Of a stretch of 64,000 bases of DNA, positions 7,638-16,981 are shown in pieces; within the stretch, counting starts at the first letter, position 1; each line of letters starts with the position of its first letter. Origin of the DNA: Mucilaginibacter celer (GTDB lineage: Bacteria > Bacteroidota > Bacteroidia > Sphingobacteriales > Sphingobacteriaceae); the NCBI RefSeq assembly GCF_003576455.2, contig NZ_CP032869.1, positions 6,076,001 through 6,140,000 of the forward strand, read 5' to 3'. The notes beneath the pieces were generated by a model. It was not told where the DNA came from. It ran no database searches and worked only from the letters and a program-made list of their open reading frames with translations. The position numbers and the translations under genes were made by a program.

Positions 7638-7859
7638 TTACAGATTATTTTCACTTTTTAATACCGGAGTAAAATTTTTTGCCAATTCTTTAATTATCCG
7701 GAAAGTAACAAGCAGGTTATCAGCTGTTGAGGGATGAGTAGCAATGCGCCCAACGCAGTTGCTTTTTACCACGGCATCAACTCCTTTAAACTGGTAATAA
7801 AAAGGTATAATAAGCCCGCTAAAAATTAGCAGGCTTATATATTTTAAAATGGTTTTCAC
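7638..7859 (-). CDS. Small hypothetical protein with N-terminal membrane segment
   Basis: A 73-residue frame that begins 20 nt after the stop codon of the PspC-domain gene and runs in the same direction. It has an N-terminal hydrophobic stretch (ISLLIFSGLIIPFYYQF, residues 8-24) that could be a signal anchor, then a polar tail. No family was recognised. The tight spacing favours a real, co-transcribed gene, but the frame is short and could be chance. Confidence 0.4.
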   Translation of the reverse strand: MKTILKYISLLIFSGLIIPFYYQFKGVDAVVKSNCVGRIATHPSTADNLLVTFRIIKELAKNFTPVLKSENNL

Positions 7860-7879
7860 AGGCAGGTTGTTTTTACGGT

Positions 7880-9538
7880 TTACTCTGTACGGGCAGTATC
7901 CGCAGCGATGGCCTTAAGGCTATCGGCTTTTGCTTTGGCGGCAACCACCGGCGATATTTTGCATTCGAGACCGGTAGTTGTCATCACAAACTCGGCGGTG
8001 CTGCCCTGGTCATTATTGTTGGTGGTTTTGCACTCGTACAAGTTGAAGTTTAAGTTACGATCAAGCTTATCGTCAATAATTACTTTGGCGTTAAGCGGCA
8101 GTTTTAAGGTTAAATGAACTTCCTGCCCTCTCCATAAAAAGCCTTTAGGGGTTGAAATATGGCGATCAAAGTTCAGTACCGAATCTCTCTGGTCAAAACG
8201 GTAGGTGGCGGCGCGGGCGTTGGTAAGTGCATCTTCCAGGTCGGTACCGCGGGCGCTGAAGGTTTCAACCAGGGTTGGCTGGGCCACATCGCTTTTTTCA
8301 ATATCAATATTTACACTGTGATACGGTCCGTCCGATCCGTTAAAATCATCATCCAGTATGATCATGCCTTTAAAGCGATCATTAATGCGCAGGCGGGTGC
8401 TATCCTCATTGCTTAAATATTTGGTATCATTTAAGCGCAGGTAATAAACATTATTGGTTGTTGGTTTCAGTTTAATGGTTTGGGTAAACCTGCCGCCCTC
8501 GCGAAAGTTGGCTGCGGTTTTTATACCATAATACGTTACTGCGCCCAAAGATGCCAGCCAGATACATAATAAGGTAGTGCCGATAGAACGGTTGAAGGAT
8601 ACCTTTTTAAATATAAACCCAATGGTCATTAAAATGATGGCAAGCAATGGGATAGATAATAACAGGAAGCCTGCTACCATAAATATACCGTTGGCCTGGT
8701 GATTGGCAATATTAAAAGGGAATACATTATAGATCCCCATGTTACCGGCGGCAAACAACCCGATTAACGATATGATAAGCGCCACAGCCATCCCGAAACA
8801 GCCTATTAAAATAGCGGCAGCAATAATTTTACCCACTATATTACCGGTACCTCTGATAAAAGCGGCCAGATGATGAAAAATATCACTTAACAAATCGCGC
8901 AGCTGGTATATAAATGGTTTTGCTTCGTGTTTTAAGTTTTGCAGGTTTCCGCGTACGGTGCTTAACTCTTCCTCAAAGTTCTTTTTAAAACCTTTCAGGT
9001 CCTGTTTTTCGCCTTTCATAGCCATGCGGTCGGCGCGGGTGATGGCTTTGGGCACTACCATCCATAATATAGTATATATAATAAGGCCGATGGCGGCAAA
9101 AGGTACCAGGATAGCAAAGGCCAGGCGCACCCATACCGGGCTGATATCAAAGTAATTGGCAATACCTGCGCAAACGCCGCTTACCAAATGATCGTCCGGA
9201 TCGCGGAAAAGCCTGCGGCGTTCGGTGTTATATGAAGAAAATGGATTACGCGGATCTTTAGCATCGTTTTCTGCGGTTTCAAAATCCTGTACCGAGCCCA
9301 TTTGCTCTACCACCTTTTTTACGTCGGCATCCACAATAACCTGCCTGGCTTCGGCAGCCAGGATCTCGTTAAACATTTCGGCAATACGGTTTTCAATGTC
9401 GGTTGTGATCTCGAGGCTATCTTCTGAGGTTGAAAAATGACGCTTTACATCGGTCATGTAGTTTTTCAGTACCTCGTAGGCATCTTCTTCAATGTGAAAA
9501 ACCATGCCGTTAATATTTATGATGATTGTTTTGTTCAT
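7880..9538 (-). CDS. PspC-domain membrane protein
   Basis: A 552-residue protein. Residues 1-110 are an acidic cytoplasmic region (starting MNKTIIININGMVFHI). The PspC domain covers about 108-170, with RRLFRDPDDHLVSGVCAGIANYF followed by its hydrophobic helix IGLIIYTILWMVVP; in this list the motif is split across residues 108-130 and 150-165. Further membrane helices lie near 235-265, 285-310 and 320-340, then a large beta-rich C-terminal domain of about 200 residues that is probably outside the inner membrane. PspC-type proteins take part in envelope stress sensing. A PadR regulator lies 24 nt upstream in the same direction. This PadR-PspC pairing is common in Bacteroidota and suggests regulated expression. 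Confidence 0.88.
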   Translation of the reverse strand: MNKTIIININGMVFHIEEDAYEVLKNYMTDVKRHFSTSEDSLEITTDIENRIAEMFNEILAAEARQVIVDADVKKVVEQMGSVQDFETAENDAKDPRNPFSSYNTERRRLFRDPDDHLVSGVCAGIANYFDISPVWVRLAFAILVPFAAIGLIIYTILWMVVPKAITRADRMAMKGEKQDLKGFKKNFEEELSTVRGNLQNLKHEAKPFIYQLRDLLSDIFHHLAAFIRGTGNIVGKIIAAAILIGCFGMAVALIISLIGLFAAGNMGIYNVFPFNIANHQANGIFMVAGFLLLSIPLLAIILMTIGFIFKKVSFNRSIGTTLLCIWLASLGAVTYYGIKTAANFREGGRFTQTIKLKPTTNNVYYLRLNDTKYLSNEDSTRLRINDRFKGMIILDDDFNGSDGPYHSVNIDIEKSDVAQPTLVETFSARGTDLEDALTNARAATYRFDQRDSVLNFDRHISTPKGFLWRGQEVHLTLKLPLNAKVIIDDKLDRNLNFNLYECKTTNNNDQGSTAEFVMTTTGLECKISPVVAAKAKADSLKAIAADTARTE

Positions 9539-9562
9539 GAGTGTTTTAAATTTTAGGTTTTT

Positions 9563-9895
9563 TTATTTTCTCTCGCCGATAGCTGTTTGCACGGCAAATA
9601 CCAGTTCCTGCCAGGTTTTATCCAATTGTTCAAGCACCGACCGGCCCTCGTCAGACAGGACATAGTACTTTCGGGGAGGCCCGGAAATGGACTCGACCCA
9701 GTTGTAAGTGAGCAGGCCGTTATTTTTTAGGCGGGTTAAAAGAGGATACAGAGTACCCTCAACTACAAGCAGTTGGGCTTTCTTAAGTTCAGCAATGATG
9801 TCTGATGCATATGTTTCGCCCTTAGCTATGATGGAAAGAATGCAGTACTCCAGTATGCCTTTCCTCATTTGGGTTTGAGTGTTTTCTACGATCAT
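9563..9895 (-). CDS. PadR-family transcriptional regulator
   Basis: A 110-residue winged-helix regulator. Visible motifs are MRKGILEYCILSII (first helix), YASDIIAELKK, VVEGTLYPLLTRLKNNGLL (recognition helix) and YYVLSDEGRSVLEQL (wing and dimer region). The frame could start at 9931, but the ATG at 9895 is preferred. It starts the family's usual N-terminus and follows a promoter whose -7 box nearly abuts it. The gene precedes the PspC-domain gene by 24 nt and probably controls that operon, including itself. The inducing signal cannot be inferred. Confidence 0.9.
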   Translation of the reverse strand: MIVENTQTQMRKGILEYCILSIIAKGETYASDIIAELKKAQLLVVEGTLYPLLTRLKNNGLLTYNWVESISGPPRKYYVLSDEGRSVLEQLDKTWQELVFAVQTAIGERK

Positions 9896-9950
9896 AATAC
9901 AAAGATATATGTTTAAGATTGTATTATGCAATACATAGTACTATAATTAT
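9896..9950 (-). promoter_or_regulatory. Promoter of the padR-pspC operon
   Basis: Read on the minus strand, TTG in the word ATTGCATAAT is followed by 21 nt and then TATCTTTG, a close match to the Bacteroidota TTG-N19-23-TAnnTTTG promoter. The -7 box lies within about 10 nt of the ATG at 9895, so the mRNA has almost no leader. The AT-rich words TACTATGTATTGCATAATA around the -33 region could hold a PadR operator. Confidence 0.5.
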
Positions 9951-10078
9951 TAATTTTTTAGCTTTAGATTGATTTTTTGAAAAAAAAATACGCTTTTGTT
10001 AGAAATTACTTGACTTTTTGATAATGTAACATTACTTTTATGATTAATTAACTATTAACTGATCTTATTATTAGCGAA

Positions 10079-13000
10079 ATGAAAAAACTTCTACTCGTAA
10101 GTTTGTGCTTGCTTGTGTTGTCTATAACACAGGTATTCGCGCAAAACCGTACAGTTACTGGTACGGTTACGGCCAAAGACGACGGCCTACCCATCCCGGG
10201 AGTAACAGTAAAGGTGAAAGGTTCTACCATCGGAACCCAAACCAACGCAGCCGGTAAATTCTCTCTCAGCATCCCGGCAAATGCAACCCTTGTTTTCTCG
10301 TTCATCAGCTACGAAACACAGGAAATTGCTTCAGGGCAGCGTTTAACTTTCAATGTTGTTTTGGTTAGTGCCAGCAAACAACTTGGTGAGGTTGTTGTGC
10401 AGGGCGCCCTTGGTGTTAAAAAGCAAGCCAGGGCTGTTGGTTATGCTTCAACAAACGTTGACAATAAATTGTTAACCGAAGCTAAGGTTACCAACGCTGC
10501 TAACGGTTTAACCGGTAAAATTGCAGGTTTGCAGGTAAACACGGTAAACAACGGCGTTAACCCGGATACCCGTATCGTATTACGTGGTAACAGGAGTATC
10601 AACGGTAACAACCAGGCGCTGATTGTTGTTGACGGTACACCGGTAAGTAATGCCTTCCTTAACCAGATCAACCCTAACGATATCGATAACATTACCGTAC
10701 TTAAAGGTGCCGGTGCATCGGCTGTTTACGGTTCTGAAGGTTCGAACGGTGTGGTTTTGGTAACTACCAAACGTGGTGGCGGCGTACCAACTGTTACTTA
10801 CAGCAACACAACACAGGTTGAAAATTTCTCTTACTTCCCAAAACTGCAAAGGCAGTTTGGCGGTGGCGCAGGCGAGATCATCGATCCTTTAACCGGTGCT
10901 TACGGTTATGTGCCTTACGAAAACCAATCATTTGGTCCGTTATTTGATGGTTCAACTGTACCACTGGGTGCACCTCGCTCTGATGGTTCAACTCCTATGG
11001 TTAAATATTCATCAACCGGTAAAGATCCTCGTTTAGCCGTATTTAACACCGGCTTAACCGAGCAAAATGATATCTCTTACCAATACGGTGATGATAAAGG
11101 TACTTTCTTCTTCTCGGCACAGGATGTATATACTAAAGGCGTGGTACCTAACGACAGGAACCGCCGCGATGGTATCACTGTAGCCGGTTCAAGAAACTAT
11201 GGTATCTTCAAAACTGATTACCGTGTTCAGTACACTCAAACCAATACAAGCGTTTCGGGTCCTGACTTTTTCCAGGGTCGTGGTTTTTACTGGAACGTAC
11301 TTAACCAGCAAGCTAACGCGCCTTTAACAGATTATAAAGATCTGAACAGCAGGTATGGCAGCGTTGATGGTTTTTACAACGCATACTATCCAAACCCATA
11401 CTGGCAAACAGTTAACTCGCGCCAGGTAACCCGTAAAGACGCCCTTATCGGTAACGCAACTATCTCGATTAACCCGGTAAAATGGTTCGAGGCTTCATAT
11501 AAGGTGTCTGCATCTTACGGCTGGCAGCAGTACAGGGCAACAAATGCACAGGTTGATTTTAGCCCTTATGCAATTGCCGATACTTATACCGATGCTGATG
11601 GTAATACTTACCGTACAGGTAACATCGCTTCGCAGGTTAAATTTAAACCAGGCAGTGTTGCCGATGCCGATGTATTTGGCGACGGTACCGGTAACGGCTA
11701 CTCTCGTTTACAAGGCGACTTGTTCCTGAACTTTAAACATAAGATAGGTGATTTTACCGGTAGCTTATTATTGGGTAACTCTATCTATACCAAAAAACTT
11801 AAATTTGTACAAAACGGTGCAAACAACCTGTTGCTGAAAGATTTTTACAACTTAGCTTACCGTACAGGTGATGTTACAGCAAGTACAGGCTATCTTGAGC
11901 AAAACCTGGTTGGTTTCTTAGGCGATTTTAACTTAAGCTACAAAGACTGGGCTTTCTTAGAGGTAACCGGTCGTAGAGATAAAACTTCTTTGTTATCAAA
12001 ACAAAACAGGTCTTTCTTCTACCCATCAGCAAAACTATCATTGGTGTTAACTGATGCTATCCCATCTTTAAAGAAAATTGATTTCTTATCATACTTAAAA
12101 GTAAGGGGAAGCTATAGTAAGGTAGGTCAGGTTGATGTAAGCCCATATGCATTACAAAACGTATTTGCAAGTGCCGGCGGTTATCCTTATGGCAGCATTG
12201 CATCGGTAGCGCTAAGCTCAAACTTAAATAACCCTAACCTTAAGCCCGAGTTATCATACGAGCAGGAATATGGTTTGGAGTTAGGTTTGTTTGATAACCG
12301 GATCTACATCAACTCAAGCTACTATAACACCCATACTAAAAACCAAACTTTTGGTGTAGCGATTTCACCTGCTACAGGTTACTCAACAGCAGTACAAAAC
12401 GCGGGCGAGCTACAAAACAAAGGCTGGGAGTTTGAGGTAAAAGCATCTCCGGTTGTTAAATCTGGTGGTTTCTCATGGGATTTAGGTGCTAACTTCTCTA
12501 TCTACAACTCAAAAGTATTATCATTATTGCCAGGTGTTCAGTCGTTTAATATCCCATTTGCCAGCGGCGCAAAAAGTACGAGCTACGCTATAGTAGGTAA
12601 GCCTTACCCGATGATTATGGGTACCGATGTTAACCGCGATCCGCAAGGGCATGTTATTGTTGATGCCATCAGTGGTTTACCTTCACTTAACCAAACTAAC
12701 CAGGAATTGGGTAATGCCGCTCCAAAATATATCTTAGGTTTCAATACTGCTTTCAGGTACAAATTTGTTACCTTATCTGCAGTGGCCGAATACCGTGGCG
12801 GTTACAGCATCTACAACGCTGTGGGCAGGGCCTTAAACTTTACCGGTACATCAGCTATCTCTGCTTCTGCAGGCCGTCAGCCTTTTGTTTATCCAAACTC
12901 TGTTATCCAAACAGGTGCTAACACTTACGTGCCAAACACCAATGTATCAGTTAACGATGGCAACGCCGGATTCTGGACTAACTCGGCTTACTATACTTCA

Positions 13001-13270
13001 ACAGCTACTTATGTAAGCAGCGCTGCTTTCTGGAAGCTGAGGGAGGTTGCCCTGAATTTTGATCTTTACCAGTTTATTAAAGGCCAGAAATATATTAAAG
13101 GTTTAACATTTGGTTTAGTAGGCCGTAACCTGTTAATGTTCAGGCCGAAAAGCAACCCATGGACAGATCCTGAATATAGCGTAGATAACTCGAACGCTGT
13201 TGGTATAACCACAGAAGATCAAACTCCGCCAACAAGGATTTACGGAGCAAATCTTACTGTTAAATTTTAA
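10079..13270 (+). CDS. SusC-like TonB-linked outer-membrane protein
   Basis: A 1,063-residue SusC/RagA-type importer. A signal peptide covers residues 1-21 (cut after QVFA). A carboxypeptidase-regulatory-like domain covers about 23-105 (TVTGTVTAKDDGLPIPGVTV). The plug at about 110-235 has GKIAGLQV, RGNRSINGNNQALIVVDG and the SusC signature DIDNITVLKGAGASAVYG near 196-213. The rest is the beta barrel, ending in LTVKF. It works with the SusD-like lipoprotein encoded 14 nt downstream, which closes the barrel as a lid. No glycoside hydrolase lies nearby, so the imported substrate (glycan, peptide or other) is unknown. Codon use suggests strong expression. Confidence 0.95.
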   Translation: MKKLLLVSLCLLVLSITQVFAQNRTVTGTVTAKDDGLPIPGVTVKVKGSTIGTQTNAAGKFSLSIPANATLVFSFISYETQEIASGQRLTFNVVLVSASKQLGEVVVQGALGVKKQARAVGYASTNVDNKLLTEAKVTNAANGLTGKIAGLQVNTVNNGVNPDTRIVLRGNRSINGNNQALIVVDGTPVSNAFLNQINPNDIDNITVLKGAGASAVYGSEGSNGVVLVTTKRGGGVPTVTYSNTTQVENFSYFPKLQRQFGGGAGEIIDPLTGAYGYVPYENQSFGPLFDGSTVPLGAPRSDGSTPMVKYSSTGKDPRLAVFNTGLTEQNDISYQYGDDKGTFFFSAQDVYTKGVVPNDRNRRDGITVAGSRNYGIFKTDYRVQYTQTNTSVSGPDFFQGRGFYWNVLNQQANAPLTDYKDLNSRYGSVDGFYNAYYPNPYWQTVNSRQVTRKDALIGNATISINPVKWFEASYKVSASYGWQQYRATNAQVDFSPYAIADTYTDADGNTYRTGNIASQVKFKPGSVADADVFGDGTGNGYSRLQGDLFLNFKHKIGDFTGSLLLGNSIYTKKLKFVQNGANNLLLKDFYNLAYRTGDVTASTGYLEQNLVGFLGDFNLSYKDWAFLEVTGRRDKTSLLSKQNRSFFYPSAKLSLVLTDAIPSLKKIDFLSYLKVRGSYSKVGQVDVSPYALQNVFASAGGYPYGSIASVALSSNLNNPNLKPELSYEQEYGLELGLFDNRIYINSSYYNTHTKNQTFGVAISPATGYSTAVQNAGELQNKGWEFEVKASPVVKSGGFSWDLGANFSIYNSKVLSLLPGVQSFNIPFASGAKSTSYAIVGKPYPMIMGTDVNRDPQGHVIVDAISGLPSLNQTNQELGNAAPKYILGFNTAFRYKFVTLSAVAEYRGGYSIYNAVGRALNFTGTSAISASAGRQPFVYPNSVIQTGANTYVPNTNVSVNDGNAGFWTNSAYYTSTATYVSSAAFWKLREVALNFDLYQFIKGQKYIKGLTFGLVGRNLLMFRPKSNPWTDPEYSVDNSNAVGITTEDQTPPTRIYGANLTVKF

Positions 13271-13284
13271 AATTGTATAAGATC

Positions 13285-14805
13285 ATGAAAAAATATATCA
13301 TATATTCTTTAATGCTGATTGCGGGAGCGGTTAGCAGTTGCAAGAAGAATTTCTTTGATTTAACGAACCCGAATCAGCCTACATCGGCGTCGGCGGCCTT
13401 AGTGTTGCCAAGTGCTTTAAGCACGTCGGCAGCATTGGTAAACGGAAGCTATACCGTATATGGTTACTGGATGGGTTATTTATCACCGGCTGCCGGTTAT
13501 GCGCCAAGCCAAACGTTATTAACCTATAATTTTACAACAACTGATTACCAGGTTTGGACAGGTTATTACCTAAACCTTGCCAACTATGATTATGTCCTGA
13601 AACAAACCGCCGGTGATAAAACCCAGGTTTATTTCAACGCGATAGCGCAGATCATGACGGCTTACGGTTTTGAAGGATTGGTTGATAACTATAACAACGT
13701 TCCTTATACCAAAGCTTTCCAGGGTTCTGCTAATTTGTTACCATCGTACGATAAGGGACCGGATATTTATGCCGACCTGATTAAGAGGGTTGACGGCGCT
13801 ATTGCCGCTATTAACGGTGCGGATACCAAGGTTGCAGTTAGTCCTTCATCTGCAGATATCGTGTTTGGCGGGGATATGACCAAATGGAAAAAATTTGCAA
13901 ATACATTGAAACTGCGCTTAATTTTAAGGCAGTCAAATACGTCAAACTTCGGCACTATCTCTGGTGGCATTGCAAGTACAGCTACCGAAGGTTACCTTAC
14001 TGCTGACGCTGGTGCCAACCCTGGTTTCCAGAATATTGATGGTAAGCAAAGCCCTTTCTGGAATGTTTATGGATATAGCCAGGCGGGTTCAACAAAAAGC
14101 CCGGCCACAACTGCTGGTGCTTATGCAGTAGGCTTATTTAAAAGCAATAATGACCCGCGTGGTCCGTTGTTTTATCAGCCAATTGGCGGCGATATCATAG
14201 GGAATGTATTTGGTGCTGCTGTACCGGTTACTGCAAGTAATTTTGGTAACACTACTATATCTGGCGGTTCTTTTATAAGCGGTAAGGGGTTATTAAAAAG
14301 CCCTTACATGGATGCGATACTATTTTCGGCTGCCGAATCATACTTCCTGCAAGCTGAAGCAAAATTCAGGGGCCTGGCCGTTGGTACTACAAGTGCTGAA
14401 GATCTTTACAATTCAGGTATTAAGGCTTCTTTTGAAAGCGCTTATGTAGGTTACACCGGTACAACAAAAACCAGTAATAACACAGCGGCAGATGCTGATG
14501 CCGTTACTTATTATTCGCAAGCGAAAAATAATGTAAATTATGCGGCTTCTTCAAATAAGATTCAAGCCATCATTACTCAAAAGTATTTTGCTTTAACAGG
14601 CTATAATATGTTTGAGGCTTACAATGAATATAGAAGGACTGGTTTCCCTAATCCTCCTGCTTCGGTAGCGAGCGGCGCAATTGGTGATGGAAAATTACCA
14701 AGCCGTATTTTCTATCCTGATACCGAATACAGCCAAAACACAGCTAACGTAGGTGCGGAGGGCACAATAAACCAGTTTACATCAAAAATTTTCTGGGCTA
14801 AGTAA
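13285..14805 (+). CDS. SusD/RagB-like nutrient-binding lipoprotein
   Basis: A 506-residue surface lipoprotein. The signal peptide ends in a lipobox with Cys19 (IAGAVSSC). The body is the alpha-helical, TPR-containing SusD fold: NGSYTVYGYWMGYL early, KWKKFANTLKLRLILRQSN in the middle, and the conserved end FEAYNEYRRTGFPNPP near residues 445-460, then the terminal segment with LPSRIFYPDTE. It resembles the SusD-like subfamily with 'SRIFYP' endings. The ATG at 13285 is chosen over a TTG at 13273 because it gives a normal signal peptide. It pairs with the upstream SusC-like protein to capture ligand at the cell surface. Confidence 0.93.
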   Translation: MKKYIIYSLMLIAGAVSSCKKNFFDLTNPNQPTSASAALVLPSALSTSAALVNGSYTVYGYWMGYLSPAAGYAPSQTLLTYNFTTTDYQVWTGYYLNLANYDYVLKQTAGDKTQVYFNAIAQIMTAYGFEGLVDNYNNVPYTKAFQGSANLLPSYDKGPDIYADLIKRVDGAIAAINGADTKVAVSPSSADIVFGGDMTKWKKFANTLKLRLILRQSNTSNFGTISGGIASTATEGYLTADAGANPGFQNIDGKQSPFWNVYGYSQAGSTKSPATTAGAYAVGLFKSNNDPRGPLFYQPIGGDIIGNVFGAAVPVTASNFGNTTISGGSFISGKGLLKSPYMDAILFSAAESYFLQAEAKFRGLAVGTTSAEDLYNSGIKASFESAYVGYTGTTKTSNNTAADADAVTYYSQAKNNVNYAASSNKIQAIITQKYFALTGYNMFEAYNEYRRTGFPNPPASVASGAIGDGKLPSRIFYPDTEYSQNTANVGAEGTINQFTSKIFWAK

Positions 14806-14827
14806 TATATATTAAAAAGAGATAAAG

Positions 14828-15784
14828 ATGAAAATGAAATACATAACCCAAGGTTTAGCATTATTAGTGCTAACCGTGTTTTTCAGCTCGTGCCTGAAGG
14901 ACGACAGATATGTTGATTTTGGTGCATCAGGTACTATTGTTGAATTCCCACTTGGCGGTAAAATTAATTTTGCGGCTGATGCAATCACCGAAACTCCTGA
15001 TCCATCAGATAACAGTACCATAGTTAGGGAATTTGCGGTAAACGTAGCTTCGCCGGAATTGCCAACTAAAGAAACAAAACTAACACTTGCTGTAGATAAT
15101 TCAATTGTTGCTGATTATAACAAAAGCCAGTCAGTAGTATCTTACGAGGCATTTCCAACCGATGCATTTAAATTTACCAATACCAGCGTATCTATCGCTG
15201 CAGGTAAAAGGGTTGCCATCGTTTCGGTTACTTTTTACAAAGCCAAGCTTGATCCATCAAAAAGCTATATGCTTCCAATCAAAATTGCTGATGCAGGCGG
15301 CTTAAATATCAGTGCTAATAAAGGCATTCACTATTACCACATCATTGGTAACGATTTTGCCGGTACTTATATTTATGATTACAGAAGGTATCAAAATGGT
15401 ACAGGCCCTGGTCCTGGCAAAATTCCTTCAAAAGGTGAAGGCTTGCCTCCGGATATTACCAACGATCCTAACACCAAAGTGGCAATCAGCCCTATAACAC
15501 CAACATCATTCTCGATGGTGACAAACTACAACGGTCAAAACGTTGCGTATACTGTGTCATTCACCAGAACTGTTGATGGCAGCATCGTTCGTTACACTGA
15601 TTGGCAGGTAACTTTTGATGATGATAACCTGAAGAAATGGGCAGATGCCGGCATTACCAATAAGGTAGCTCCTGCGTTTACATTGCCGCCACCGGCTACA
15701 AGCACCGATCCGAAATTCTTTGAATTGAATTACGTATCGGGTGGTGCTTCGGGCAGGTATATTGATGATACATATCATAAATAA
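14828..15784 (+). CDS. DUF1735-domain (BT_3987-like) surface lipoprotein
   Basis: A 318-residue lipoprotein with the lipid-accepting Cys22 (VFFSSC) followed by LKDDRY. A Lys plus acidic pair just after the Cys fits the Bacteroidota lipoprotein surface-export signal. The domain at about 30-170 has the DUF1735 pattern: REFAVNVASPELP, TKLTLAVDNSIVADYN, and SYMLPIKIADAGG. It lies 22 nt behind the SusD-like gene. Genes in this position often code for extra glycan-binding or surface-accessory proteins of a SusCD system, so I infer the same here. A strong terminator follows at 15801. Confidence 0.85.
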   Translation: MKMKYITQGLALLVLTVFFSSCLKDDRYVDFGASGTIVEFPLGGKINFAADAITETPDPSDNSTIVREFAVNVASPELPTKETKLTLAVDNSIVADYNKSQSVVSYEAFPTDAFKFTNTSVSIAAGKRVAIVSVTFYKAKLDPSKSYMLPIKIADAGGLNISANKGIHYYHIIGNDFAGTYIYDYRRYQNGTGPGPGKIPSKGEGLPPDITNDPNTKVAISPITPTSFSMVTNYNGQNVAYTVSFTRTVDGSIVRYTDWQVTFDDDNLKKWADAGITNKVAPAFTLPPPATSTDPKFFELNYVSGGASGRYIDDTYHK

Positions 15785-15800
15785 TAAAACCCTTGTTATA

Positions 15801-15838
15801 AAAACCGGCCCCACAGTTATGGGGGCCGGTTTTTTTTT
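15801..15838 (+). terminator. Terminator of the SusCD operon
   Basis: AAAACCGGCCCC and GGGGGCCGGTTTT pair across a short loop, followed by a T run. The hairpin begins 16 nt after the stop codon at 15784. Confidence 0.9.
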
Positions 15839-15859
15839 ACAACAATAAAATAAATTGAG

Positions 15860-15875
15860 GTAACAAGCGTGTTAC
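15860..15875. promoter_or_regulatory. Dyad upstream of the secreted-protein gene
   Basis: GTAACA, spacer AGCG, TGTTAC form a perfect 6-bp palindrome, 61 nt before the ATG at 15937. It is a plausible operator for a dimeric regulator. Confidence 0.35.
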
Positions 15876-15936
15876 TTATTGTTGTTGTAAAGCGGGTATT
15901 TACTGATTATATTCAAAAAAATTTAAATCTTATTGT

Positions 15937-16905
15937 ATGAAAAAGTTTCTTTTGGTTGGCCTTTTGACATTAACAGGGGGGCAATTATTCAGCCAGACAA
16001 GTGTAGTGAGCGGCAGAATAGCAGATGTACATAATAAACCGGTAGCTTTTGCCTTTATAGCGGATATTACCAATAAATCTGCCACCTACTCAGATTCACT
16101 CGGATCATTTAACCTGAAAGCCAACCCTGAGGCCAAACTTACTGTTAAAGCCTACAATTTTAATGATACGGTAGTTAACGTAAACAATCAAACTAATTTA
16201 AATATTAATCTGAGAGGAGATGGGAGCACGCAGAAGGCTGCGCGGTTAAACACTTCGATAGTTAATAACTCTGATAGTTTTAATTCGAGGATCAATACCA
16301 TGGCGGCAAACACAAACGCCATAGCTGTTACACGTCACCAGGATGCCACGCAAGGAAGCAGGTACTTATATGATACCTGGGTACATGGATATGTTACCAG
16401 CGCGGCCGATTCGATAGTTGAGAATATTCATTATTTGTTCAATTATGATAAAATAAGCGGGAACCTGTTAGTTAATAAAGATGATAACACCGTATTGCAG
16501 ATTGATGGCAGCAGCTTTAAAACATTTATATTGTTTGATGGGCAGGCCAAAGCACATCCTTTTGCCAAGGTGCCTGCAATTAGTCCGCAACGTTATGTTG
16601 AGGTAATAGCAGATGGTGCTAAGTATAAAATATATAAGGATTTGGCTACTAAATTTCACAAGGCCGATTTTGCAACCAACGGCATTGCTTCTACAGGTAA
16701 CAACTATGATGAATATATTGATCAGAATTTTTACTATGTTGTTAAGGATGGCGGCCAGCCGGTTAAATTACAGCTTAAGAAAAAAGCCATTAAAGAAGTA
16801 TTTGCAGCAGATGCTGATAAACTGAATAAGTTTATGGCTGCCGCGGGTTCAAGCGATATCGATGAAGTTTATTTGACACAATTAGGTGAAGCATTGAATC
16901 AATAA
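15937..16905 (+). CDS. Secreted protein with carboxypeptidase-regulatory-like domain
   Basis: A 322-residue protein with a cleavable signal peptide (residues 1-19, cut before QTSVV). Residues 20-95 form a small beta-sandwich like those at the N-terminus of TonB receptors (VVSGRIADVHNKPVAFAFIAD). Here it is not followed by a plug or barrel. The remaining 220 residues form a soluble domain with no family recognised. It is probably periplasmic or exported. The gene is flanked by terminators on both sides, so it is monocistronic. A perfect dyad at 15860-15875 lies upstream. Confidence 0.75.
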   Translation: MKKFLLVGLLTLTGGQLFSQTSVVSGRIADVHNKPVAFAFIADITNKSATYSDSLGSFNLKANPEAKLTVKAYNFNDTVVNVNNQTNLNINLRGDGSTQKAARLNTSIVNNSDSFNSRINTMAANTNAIAVTRHQDATQGSRYLYDTWVHGYVTSAADSIVENIHYLFNYDKISGNLLVNKDDNTVLQIDGSSFKTFILFDGQAKAHPFAKVPAISPQRYVEVIADGAKYKIYKDLATKFHKADFATNGIASTGNNYDEYIDQNFYYVVKDGGQPVKLQLKKKAIKEVFAADADKLNKFMAAAGSSDIDEVYLTQLGEALNQ

Positions 16906-16930
16906 CTGCTTAACCCAAAAAAGCTTAAAA

Positions 16931-16967
16931 TGCAAAAAGCCGCTACATCAGCGGCTTTTGCATTTTT
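16931..16967. terminator. Terminator between convergent genes
   Basis: TGCAAAAAGCCGCT pairs with AGCGGCTTTTGCA around a 5-nt loop, followed by T residues. The A run on the left gives T's on the minus strand, so it can serve the convergent gene that ends at 16982. Confidence 0.85.
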
Positions 16968-16981
16968 ATAGATAGAATAAA

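Noticed and set aside
10079-15784. Calling the SusCD operon a polysaccharide utilisation locus
   Set aside because: There is no glycoside hydrolase, lyase or hybrid two-component sensor beside it, so the substrate class is open.
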